This document shows, piece after piece, positions 1 to 5,138 of a DNA stretch of 5,575 bases. Each line of letters starts with the position of its first letter. Position 1 is the first letter of the stretch. The position numbers and the translations under genes were made by a program. The notes below the pieces were generated by a model. That model was not told the origin of the DNA. It did not search any database and saw only the letters and a list, made by a program, of their open reading frames with translations. This stretch comes from Aquificaceae bacterium. Its GTDB lineage: Bacteria; Aquificota; Aquificia; Aquificales; Aquificaceae. Where the stretch lies: the NCBI GenBank assembly GCA_015487835.1, contig WFOY01000178.1, positions 1 to 5,575 of the forward strand, written 5' to 3'.

Positions 1-16
1 GCACTTGGCGGCGTGT

Positions 17-35
17 GCCTCCTCCCATAGGAGGC
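17..35 (-). terminator. Hairpin just after acyP, possible terminator
   Basis: A perfect 7-bp inverted repeat (GCCTCCT / AGGAGGC, 5-nt loop) touches the last base of the acyP stop codon. Its position at the end of a gene and its GC-rich stem suggest a transcription terminator or a 3'-end stabilising hairpin for acyP. Neither strand shows the run of T residues that an intrinsic terminator should have, so the call is weak. It could instead belong to a gene or RNA lying to the left of the window. The remaining bases at 1-16 show nothing that I recognise. Confidence 0.3.
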
Positions 36-304
36 TAATACTTAATATCAAAGCCATGAAGAGGACCATCGGCTTCCTCCTTGATGATCTCCAACTTATC
101 TACTCTTGATGCAGTCGGACCTCTCCAGAGATCTTTTACGAAGTGGCAGAGAAGTTCCTCATCACCCTCCACAAGGACCTCGACCCTTCCGTCGGTGAGG
201 TTCCTGACCCATCCTGATAGGCCGTAGCTGTCGGCAACCCTCTTTGTGTAGTATCTGAACCCTACCCCCTGCACTATCCCAGATATGAATATCCTAAGAC
301 GCAT
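35..304 (-). CDS. acyP: Acylphosphatase
   Basis: This is a complete 89-residue acylphosphatase, a small cytosolic alpha/beta-sandwich enzyme that hydrolyses the carboxyl-phosphate bond of acyl phosphates such as acetyl phosphate or 1,3-bisphosphoglycerate. The family signature VQGVGFR is at residues 11-17 with the phosphate-binding Arg17, and GWVRN at 31-35 supplies the catalytic Asn35. The NLTDGRVEVLVEG stretch (35-47) is also typical. Length matches the family (about 90 residues). The ATG start directly precedes the first beta strand (RLRIFISG), leaving no room for a later start. There is no good Shine-Dalgarno sequence (only GTGGGGC abuts the ATG), and a -10-like TATTAT ends 8 nt upstream, so the mRNA may be leaderless. 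It is divergent from the Trm112-like gene, with a 20-bp gap. The physiological substrate cannot be inferred from context. Confidence 0.95.
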   Translation of the reverse strand: MRLRIFISGIVQGVGFRYYTKRVADSYGLSGWVRNLTDGRVEVLVEGDEELLCHFVKDLWRGPTASRVDKLEIIKEEADGPLHGFDIKY

Positions 305-311
305 GCCCCAC

Positions 312-317
312 TATAAT
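312..317 (+). promoter_or_regulatory. Candidate -10 box of the Trm112-like gene
   Basis: A perfect TATAAT hexamer ends 7 nt before the ATG at 325. Usual -10 to start-site spacing puts the transcript end at or next to the A of the ATG, which fits a leaderless mRNA. There is no Shine-Dalgarno sequence in the gap (ATTAAAC). The region where a -35 should lie (around 289-294, inside acyP) does not resemble TTGACA. Confidence 0.45.
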
Positions 318-318
318 A
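313..318 (-). promoter_or_regulatory. Candidate -10 box of acyP
   Basis: TATTAT on the minus strand ends 8 nt before the acyP ATG, so transcription would begin at or within a base or two of the start codon. No convincing -35 was found; it would lie inside the Trm112-like coding region. The box shares five bases with the opposing -10 of the neighbouring gene, so the two promoters probably cannot be occupied together. This is an inference from motif and spacing only. Confidence 0.4.
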
Positions 319-324
319 TTAAAC

Positions 325-504
325 ATGATCGATCCTGACCTGCTTGAGATACTCGCCTGTCCCGTATGCAAGGGCAACTTAGAGTACAGGGAGGACAGGG
401 AGATCCTGGTCTGCAATCAATGTAAGGTCTATTACGAGATCAGGGAGGGTATACCCGTTCTCCTTCCCGACTCCTCGAAGCCTCTTGAAGAAGATAGGTC
501 CTGA
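325..504 (+). CDS. Trm112/YcaR-type small zinc-ribbon protein
   Basis: This short gene encodes 59 residues and belongs to the Trm112-like family (UPF0434, E. coli YcaR type). The N-terminal motif LLEILACPVCKG (6-17) holds Cys12 and Cys15. A second pair, Cys30 and Cys33 (CNQC), completes a four-cysteine zinc site. The diagnostic ending YYEIREGIPVLLP spans residues 36-48. Length matches the family (about 55-70). In eukaryotes and archaea, Trm112 is an activating partner of methyltransferases that act on tRNA, rRNA and release factors. The bacterial role is poorly defined, so function here is by family only. The ATG lies 7 nt after a TATAAT box. The last 65 bp overlap, in antisense, the end of the HAD gene. 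The motif content makes this reading frame secure despite its size. Confidence 0.92.
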   Translation: MIDPDLLEILACPVCKGNLEYREDREILVCNQCKVYYEIREGIPVLLPDSSKPLEEDRS

Positions 505-1141
505 GTTCCTCCTCGCTGTCTGTGGAGAAGTCGGCGGGAAGGTCCAGATCTACCACTCTCTTGAAGTGGACGAACTTAACGGGTTTTCCGTAGATCTTCC
601 TGTAAGTTCTTACCATATCGAGGTCCGCACTGTTGTCACCTACGTAGATGGCCGAGTCCACACCCAGGATCTCTATGCAAAGGTGTAGGGGGAAGGGATG
701 GGGCTTCCTCAGGTTCTTGTCCACCACGTCGTCCTCGTCCACGGTCACGTCGAAGAGATCCTCAAGGCCGAATCGCTCCAGGACAAAACGGAGGTCCTCC
801 TTGGGCCTGCCGGTCACTATGCCCAAGGGTATCCCGGCGGACCTCAGGTCCAAGAAAAGATCCTTTGAAAGGATCTGGACCTCCTTAAACTTGAGCTTGT
901 TGTATATCTCGGTGAACCTCTCCACGAGGAGGTCGTAGTCCGCCTCACCGCCGAGGGTCCTTATCACCTTATAGGTGACGTCCCAGTCGTTGTTTATAGC
1001 CTTGGAGAACTTTATCCTCCGGATAAGATCCAGGGGGACCTCCCTACCCAGGAAGGTCTCTGCGGTTCTCTTTATGGCAAGGTGGTAGCTCTCCCTGACA
1101 TCGACTATCACCCCGTCCACGTCGAAGATGACGGCCCTCAT
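440..1141 (-). CDS. HAD-superfamily subfamily IA phosphatase (TIGR01548-like)
   Basis: This 233-residue cytosolic protein has all four HAD motifs: DVDGV at 7-11 (nucleophile Asp7, acid/base Asp9), Thr110 in VTGRP, Lys146 in RKPHP, and GDNSADLD at 168-175 with acidic Asp169 and Asp173. The helical cap lies between motifs I and II, as in subfamily IA. The cap sequences ESYHLAIKRTAE and KAINNDW resemble TIGR01548 (HAD-SF-IA-hyp1), a set of uncharacterised phosphatases known from cyanobacteria, archaea and thermophiles. A small phosphorylated metabolite is the likely substrate; its identity is unknown. The ATG overlaps the stop of the upstream lysR gene as ATGA, with GGAAAGGG just before it, so translation is probably coupled to the regulator. 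The last 16 or so residues, rich in Arg, Glu and Ser, extend past the fold and over the convergent Trm112-like gene. Phosphoglycolate phosphatase is a possible alternative but is not supported by specific residues. Confidence 0.88.
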   Translation of the reverse strand: MRAVIFDVDGVIVDVRESYHLAIKRTAETFLGREVPLDLIRRIKFSKAINNDWDVTYKVIRTLGGEADYDLLVERFTEIYNKLKFKEVQILSKDLFLDLRSAGIPLGIVTGRPKEDLRFVLERFGLEDLFDVTVDEDDVVDKNLRKPHPFPLHLCIEILGVDSAIYVGDNSADLDMVRTYRKIYGKPVKFVHFKRVVDLDLPADFSTDSEEELRTYLLQEASRSREGERVYPP

Positions 1142-2052
1142 ACCCTTTCCGGGACTATCTCCTGGGTCTTGGACAGTATGAACTTGACGAAGTTGCTGGC
1201 CAGGAAGGTTACGTTGGTGTTCTTTGGGTATATTATGTTGAACCTCCTCTTCACGTTGAACCCTTTTATCTTAACGGGGACGAGGTTCCCCGCCTCGACC
1301 TCCTTAAGGATCAGTCCCTTCGAGAGGAAGGAGCACCCGTAACCGCTCTTTACTATGTTTATTATGGTCCTGCTGTTGTTGGCCTCTATCTTTATGTTTA
1401 GCCTCTCGAAGACTATACCGAGCCTCTCCAGAGCCTCCCTGACTATCTTCCTGGTTCCTGAGTTCATCTCCCTCATGACCAGGTCCACGCTGTACAGATC
1501 CTCAGGGTCCACCTCCCCCTGCCTGGCCAAAGGGTTGTCAGGGTAAGTGAAGAAGATTATCTCGTCCTCGAGCCAGGGGACGGAAACGAACTTGGAGGAG
1601 GGTTCTCTCTCTATTATGCCCAGGTTGAGGACCCTCGATAGCAGCCCCTCCTCCACATCGTGGGAGTTACCTGTGAATATCTTTACGGTAGCGCTCGGGA
1701 ACTCCCTGTGAAACTCCGCTATAAGGGAGGGGACTATGTACTCGCTCAGGGTGGCGCTTACGCCCAAGAACAGAGTGTCTTTGAGGTCCTTCTTTATCTT
1801 GGCTATCTCCTCCATCAAACCTTCGTAGCTTCCGAGGAGTATCTTGGCTATCTCGTAGATCCTCTTCCCCTCCTCCGTGAGGCACATCTTCCCTCCCTGC
1901 CTCTGGAAGAGCTTTGCACCTATGGTCTTTTCGAGGGCCTTTATCTGCTGGGTTACGGCGGGCTGGGTTATGTAGAGTATCTCGGAAGCCTTCGAGAAGC
2001 TGCCAAGATCTGCTACTGTGACAAAGGTTTTGAGCTTTGAAATGTCAATCAT
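1138..2052 (-). CDS. LysR-type transcriptional regulator (CysL/CbbR-like)
   Basis: This is a full-length 304-residue LysR-family DNA-binding regulator. The winged helix-turn-helix occupies about residues 4-63 (LKTFVTVADLGSFSKASEIL, then TQPAVTQQIKALEKTIGAKLF and the wing LTEEGKRIYEIA). A linker helix runs from about 64 to 90. The effector-binding periplasmic-binding-protein-like domain runs from about 92 to 295. MREMNSGTR (193-201) and GYGCSFLSK (238-246) resemble the CysL-like subgroup, where such residues line the effector pocket, but the ligand cannot be predicted. Such proteins usually act as tetramers. The ATG follows a strong -10 box by 9 nt with no Shine-Dalgarno sequence. The coding region ends in a 4-bp overlap with the HAD gene, so regulator and phosphatase are made together, and the phosphatase substrate or product may relate to the effector (inference). 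An operator-like site over its own -35 suggests autorepression. Confidence 0.93.
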   Translation of the reverse strand: MIDISKLKTFVTVADLGSFSKASEILYITQPAVTQQIKALEKTIGAKLFQRQGGKMCLTEEGKRIYEIAKILLGSYEGLMEEIAKIKKDLKDTLFLGVSATLSEYIVPSLIAEFHREFPSATVKIFTGNSHDVEEGLLSRVLNLGIIEREPSSKFVSVPWLEDEIIFFTYPDNPLARQGEVDPEDLYSVDLVMREMNSGTRKIVREALERLGIVFERLNIKIEANNSRTIINIVKSGYGCSFLSKGLILKEVEAGNLVPVKIKGFNVKRRFNIIYPKNTNVTFLASNFVKFILSKTQEIVPERV

Positions 2053-2061
2053 ACCAAATTA

Positions 2062-2089
2062 ATTATAGTATAACGATTTCTTATTGCAA
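2062..2089 (-). promoter_or_regulatory. Promoter of the lysR-HAD unit
   Basis: On the minus strand, TTGCAA (2089-2084) and a perfect TATAAT (2067-2062) are separated by 16 bp, a good sigma-70-type arrangement. The -10 ends 9 nt before the ATG at 2052, so the transcript should start within about 3 nt of the start codon. This lies in a 56-bp AT-rich gap after queE that contains no GC-rich hairpin, so transcripts from infB-queE may also run through. The TATAAT sits in an 11-bp palindrome (TTATA-G-TATAA on the plus strand, 2063-2073). Confidence 0.6.
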
Positions 2090-2095
2090 CTATAA
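2081..2095 (-). promoter_or_regulatory. Candidate LysR-type operator
   Basis: TTAT-N7-ATAA, an interrupted dyad, covers the -35 hexamer of the lysR promoter. LysR-type regulators typically bind T-N11-A dyads of this size, and CbbR-like members favour TTA-N7-TAA. Its centre (2088) is 20 bp from the centre of the palindrome at 2063-2073, about two helical turns, as in paired LysR recognition and activation sites. Binding here would block polymerase and fits autorepression. It is inferred from sequence alone, and such AT-rich dyads also occur by chance. Confidence 0.4.
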
Positions 2096-2108
2096 AGGTC
2101 ATAAATAA

Positions 2109-2768
2109 TTAGGGGATGCCGAGGAACTTGTGGACCTGGGGTATGACCCTGACGGTAAAGCCTTTGATACTCAAAGACCTCTGGATGGAGAGGGACCTCT
2201 GGATCATCTCCTCCCTGTTGCTCTCGGGCTGGAGAACCACAAGACCCTTGATCAGGAAGTCTCTGAACTCCTCCTTCAAAACAACCTCCTCCGAGAAGCC
2301 GTCGTCCACAACGAACTTGATCTCCTTGGCGTATTTGAGTATCTTCGGGTGGACGAAGAAGTCCGCAACTCCCTTGGGCGAGCAGGTTATGTGGATCCTG
2401 TCCGCCACGTCCTCCAGGTTCTCGTTCCAGAGGGTCCCGTTCGTCTCTATCTGGACGGAGAAGCCTTCCCTCAGCAAGCCCTTTACAAGCCTGTCTAAGT
2501 TTGGTTCGGTGAAGGGCTCCCCCCCTGTGATCACGGCGTGCCTGAAGGGAGACACCCTCGCCCTCTCGAGGACACCCTCCAGGGTGACCTCCGAGTCCTT
2601 CCTGAACTCGAGGGCCTCGGGCTGGTCACACCAGGGACATCTCAGGTTACAGCCCTGAACCCTTATGAAGAGGGAGGGCGTGCCCACGAGGAGGCCCTCA
2701 CCCTGTATGGTCTCGTATATCTCACTCAGACTTATAACGTTGGCTGATCTAACCTTATCTCGTAGCAT
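2109..2768 (-). CDS. queE: 7-carboxy-7-deazaguanine synthase (radical SAM)
   Basis: The 219-residue product matches QueE, which converts 6-carboxy-5,6,7,8-tetrahydropterin to 7-carboxy-7-deazaguanine, the ring-contracting step towards queuosine and other 7-deazaguanines. [11 protein letters not shown] (15-25) is the family opening. CNLRCPWC (Cys40, Cys44, Cys47) is the CX3CX2C site for the SAM-binding 4Fe-4S cluster. TGGEP (81-85) binds SAM, with ETNGT (108-112) and CSPK (129-132) further on. The end, QVHKFLGIP, is the usual QueE C-terminus. No other queuosine genes are in the window. The only standard start is the ATG at 2768, placed 10 nt after GGGGG (2783-2779), giving a 37-bp overlap with infB and an N-terminus about 10 residues longer than many homologues. 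An in-frame IQRSLS duplication at residues 189-200 adds six residues to the last helix. Confidence 0.94.
   Translation of the reverse strand: MLRDKVRSANVISLSEIYETIQGEGLLVGTPSLFIRVQGCNLRCPWCDQPEALEFRKDSEVTLEGVLERARVSPFRHAVITGGEPFTEPNLDRLVKGLLREGFSVQIETNGTLWNENLEDVADRIHITCSPKGVADFFVHPKILKYAKEIKFVVDDGFSEEVVLKEEFRDFLIKGLVVLQPESNREEMIQRSLSIQRSLSIKGFTVRVIPQVHKFLGIP
2169..2204 (-). repeat. queE: Tandem 18-bp repeat inside queE (IQRSLS twice)
   Basis: Two adjacent 18-bp units, 2204-2187 and 2186-2169 on the minus strand, each encode I-Q-R-S-L-S. The first three codons (ATC CAG AGG) are identical. The next three differ (TCC/TCT, CTC/TTG, TCC/AGT), giving 6 base differences, all synonymous. The unit lies in the helix before the C-terminal VRVIPQVHK strand. 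Removing one copy would leave a spacing that I judge typical of QueE from memory of the family. Confidence 0.8.
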
Positions 2769-5065
2769 TCTATTACGTCCCCCACCTTAACATCGTTGAA
2801 GTCCTTGAGCTTTATACCGCACTCGTACCCTCTCGTGACCTCCTGGACGTCCTCCTTGAACCTTTTGAGAGACTCTATCTCGCCTTCGTAAACGACAACC
2901 CCTTCCCTTATCAGCCTCGCCTTGGCACCCCTCACGATCTTGCCTTCTAAGACGTAGCATCCTGCGACCGTTCCCACCTTCTTTATCTTGAAGGTGGCCC
3001 TGACCTCGGCGGAACCGAGGACCTCCTCCCTCTCGACAGGTTCGAGGAGACCCTGGAGAGCCTTCTTGACGTCGTCTATGACCTGATAGATGATCCCGTA
3101 AGTCCTCACGTCCACCTTCTCCTTATCGATCAGATCCCTGGCCTTGGGGTCTGGCCTTGTGTTGAAGCCTATGATTATGGCGTCCGAGGCCTTTGCGAGC
3201 ATGACGTCGTTCTCGGTTATGCCCCCAACCGCCCCGTGTATGACCCTAACGGCCACCTCCTCCGTTGAGAGTTCCTCGAGGGATTTCTTTAGGGCCTCTA
3301 AGGACCCCATGGTGTCCGCCTTCACGATAAGTTTGAGCTCCTTGGTCTCCCCCGCCTCTATCTTCTTGTATATGTCCTCGAGCTTTATGCTCTGGGCTGT
3401 CTTCTCCTCCTTCTCCTTCTTCATCCTTATCTTCTCCGCCACCTCACGGGCCTTCCTCTCGCTGTCCACCACAACCAGCGTGTTGCCAGCCTCTGGAAGA
3501 TCCTCAAAGCCGAGGACCTCAACGGGTGTGGAGGGTCCAGCCTCCCTGACTGGTCTTCCCTTGTCGTCGAACATGGCCCTCACCCTTCCGTAGGTTGTTC
3601 CCGCTACGAAGACGTCCCCAACCTTTAGGGTCCCCTCCTGGACTATCACGGTGGCTACTGGGCCTCTCTTCCTGTCGAGCTTCGTCTCTATGATCACGCC
3701 CTTGGCCCTCTTCTTTGGATTGGCCTTCAGGTCGAGTATGTCCGCAAGGAGCAGGATCATCTCGAGGAGCTGGTCCACGTTCTGCCCCGTCTTGGCGGAG
3801 ACGTCCACGAATATGGTGTCGCCTCCCCACTCCTCGGGTATGAGCCCGTGATCGGAGAGCTCCCTCCTCACCTTCATAGGGTCAGCCTCGGGTTTGTCTA
3901 TCTTGTTCACCGCCACTATTATGGGGACGTTGAAGGCCTTAGCGTGGTTTATCGCCTCTACCGTCTGGGGCATGACACCGTCGTCGGCTGCGACGACGAG
4001 GACAGCTATGTCCGTTATCTGGGCTCCCCTGGCTCTCAGGGATGTGAAGGCCTCGTGGCCTGGGGTGTCCAGGAAGGTTATCCTCCTCCCGTTCACCTCG
4101 ACGACGGAGGCTCCTATGTGCTGGGTTATGCCCCCCTTCTCCCTCTCGGCCACGTTGGTCTTCCTTATGGTGTCGAGGAGGGTGGTCTTTCCGTGATCAA
4201 CGTGTCCCATGACGACCACCACGGGAGGCCTCGGCTTCAGATCTTCTGGTCTGTCCTCTACCTCCTCGATCAGGGGTTCCTCCTCCTTCTCCTCCTTGAC
4301 CTCCGCAAGGAAACCGAAGGTCTCGGCGATTTCCACCGCAACCTCTGGAGGTACGTTCTGGTTTATGGTGGCCAGGATGCCCCTCTTCATGAGCTCGGCT
4401 ATCACCTTGTTGGCGGGGACTCCCAGAAGGTCAGAGAGATCCCTTACCGTTATGACCTCGGGTATCTGGATTATCTTTATCTCCTCCTCTTTCTTCTTCT
4501 GCTGTTGCCTTTTCTCCTCCTTCTTCTTCTCCCTCTCTATCTGCTGCTGGAGTTTTTTGAGTATCTGCTCCTCCTCTTTGGAGACCTTCTCCTTCACAGG
4601 CTCGGTTTTCTCCTCCTTCTTCTCAGCCTTCTCCTCCACTGGCTGCCCTTTTGGTTTCTGTTCTGCGACCGTGGGTTTTTTAAACTCCCTTACCCCCCTC
4701 TTCTTGGGTTTCTTCTCAACCTTGGGCTTCCTCTCCTCCCTCTCCTTTGGCTTCTCCTTTACGTCCTTGCCAAGTACCTCCGCTATTACCTCCTCGATGG
4801 GTTTCTCCTCTACCTTTATCTCCTCCTCTTCTTCGACCTCCTGGGCCTTGGTTCCTTCCTCAACAGTCTGGGCCTGGTCCTGGGGTGCCTCCTCCTGGAC
4901 GGGTCTACCGAAGGCGTCGTAGATCATGTCGATCTGGTCGTCCTCGAGGACGCTGAAGTTGGACCACTTCTTCTTCTCAGAGGACCACTCCTTTAGAAAG
5001 TCTATGATCTCCTTCGGCTTTACGCCCAGCTCCTTGGCGACATCCTGGACACGCTTCTTCTCCAA
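2732..5065 (-). CDS. infB: Translation initiation factor IF-2
   Basis: IF-2 is the GTPase that brings fMet-tRNA to the 30S subunit and promotes subunit joining. From the TTG start the protein has 777 residues. An IF2_N domain spans about 4-55 ([20 protein letters not shown]). A Lys/Glu/Gln-rich, probably coiled linker covers about 60-197, followed by a second IF2_N domain at about 198-250. The G domain has GHVDHGKT (287-294), Thr314 in [14 protein letters not shown] (333-338, catalytic His337), NKID (387-390) and SAK (423-425). Domain II lies at about 453-543, C1 at 568-668 and the fMet-tRNA-binding C2 at 683-770, with Cys703 and GYECGI at 747-752. The TTG is preferred because AGGAGG lies 9 nt before it and it opens directly on the conserved domain. 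Upstream ATGs would add up to 42 residues with no family resemblance and translate across the promoter. It is probably co-transcribed with overlapping queE; nusA is not adjacent. Confidence 0.96.
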   Translation of the reverse strand: MEKKRVQDVAKELGVKPKEIIDFLKEWSSEKKKWSNFSVLEDDQIDMIYDAFGRPVQEEAPQDQAQTVEEGTKAQEVEEEEEIKVEEKPIEEVIAEVLGKDVKEKPKEREERKPKVEKKPKKRGVREFKKPTVAEQKPKGQPVEEKAEKKEEKTEPVKEKVSKEEEQILKKLQQQIEREKKKEEKRQQQKKKEEEIKIIQIPEVITVRDLSDLLGVPANKVIAELMKRGILATINQNVPPEVAVEIAETFGFLAEVKEEKEEEPLIEEVEDRPEDLKPRPPVVVVMGHVDHGKTTLLDTIRKTNVAEREKGGITQHIGASVVEVNGRRITFLDTPGHEAFTSLRARGAQITDIAVLVVAADDGVMPQTVEAINHAKAFNVPIIVAVNKIDKPEADPMKVRRELSDHGLIPEEWGGDTIFVDVSAKTGQNVDQLLEMILLLADILDLKANPKKRAKGVIIETKLDRKRGPVATVIVQEGTLKVGDVFVAGTTYGRVRAMFDDKGRPVREAGPSTPVEVLGFEDLPEAGNTLVVVDSERKAREVAEKIRMKKEKEEKTAQSIKLEDIYKKIEAGETKELKLIVKADTMGSLEALKKSLEELSTEEVAVRVIHGAVGGITENDVMLAKASDAIIIGFNTRPDPKARDLIDKEKVDVRTYGIIYQVIDDVKKALQGLLEPVEREEVLGSAEVRATFKIKKVGTVAGCYVLEGKIVRGAKARLIREGVVVYEGEIESLKRFKEDVQEVTRGYECGIKLKDFNDVKVGDVIECYEIRLDQPTL
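2779..2783 (-). promoter_or_regulatory. Probable queE ribosome binding site inside infB
   Basis: GGGGG can pair with the CCUCC anti-Shine-Dalgarno core through one G-U wobble and sits 10 nt before the queE ATG at 2768. It lies in the closing codons of infB, so ribosomes finishing infB pass over it. It supports the ATG as the queE start, although the match is not strong. Confidence 0.4.
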
Positions 5066-5074
5066 TACTCTAAA

Positions 5075-5080
5075 CCTCCT
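5075..5080 (-). promoter_or_regulatory. infB ribosome binding site fixing a TTG start
   Basis: A perfect AGGAGG is followed by T and lies 9 nt before TTG at 5065. It is the only strong Shine-Dalgarno sequence ahead of a gene in this window, and it decides the infB start in favour of TTG over upstream in-frame ATG codons such as those at 5125 and 5191. Confidence 0.8.
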
Positions 5081-5089
5081 AAGAGATAT

Positions 5090-5095
5090 ATTATA
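5090..5095 (-). promoter_or_regulatory. Candidate -10 box of infB
   Basis: A perfect TATAAT on the minus strand ends 24 nt before the infB TTG and 9 nt before its AGGAGG, which gives a short leader just long enough to hold the ribosome binding site. At 16-18 bp upstream there is no good -35 sequence. TTGAGA exists but only 12 bp away, too close for a normal sigma-70 promoter. Confidence 0.5.
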
Positions 5096-5098
5096 GGC

Positions 5099-5128
5099 TT
5101 CGCAACTTCTCAAGCCACCTGCCATAAT
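5099..5128 (+). promoter_or_regulatory. Candidate promoter of the phosphotransferase-like gene
   Basis: TTCGCA (5099-5104) and CATAAT (5123-5128) are separated by 18 bp. The -10 ends 10 nt before the ATG at 5139. It faces away from the infB promoter within the 73-bp divergent gap. A weak dyad, GGCTT-N11-AAGCC (5096-5116), lies between the two -10 boxes and could be an operator, but 5-bp arms are easily found by chance. Confidence 0.35.
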
Positions 5129-5138
5129 AGTATGGAGC

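Noticed and set aside
1..28. Possible minus-strand gene starting at the ATG in the hairpin loop (M-G-G-G-T-R-R-Q-V...)
   Set aside because: Only nine codons are visible, no separate ribosome binding site precedes it, and the start lies within the hairpin.
1660..2040. 126-codon Leu/Tyr/Gly-rich plus-strand frame opposite the lysR gene
   Set aside because: Shadow of the LysR coding sequence; composition is explained by the reverse complement and it has no initiation signal.
4470..4860. Repetitive CTCCTC/CTTCTTC tracts as a DNA repeat or replication feature
   Set aside because: They are codon runs for Glu and Lys in the IF-2 linker, irregular in period and typical of the family.
4209..4922. 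237-codon Ser/Phe-rich plus-strand frame that could look like a membrane protein
   Set aside because: Its hydrophobic runs are complements of GAG/AAG/GAA codons in the IF-2 linker; there is no ribosome binding site or plausible topology.
3848..4996. Long 382-codon plus-strand open frame opposite infB
   Set aside because: It is the antisense of a Lys/Glu-rich coding region, giving Leu-rich low-complexity protein with no family motifs; infB on the other strand is certain.
5066..5138. Riboswitch or attenuator leader for infB or the divergent gene
   Set aside because: The gap is only 73 bp and both predicted transcript starts lie close to the start codons, leaving no room for a structured leader.
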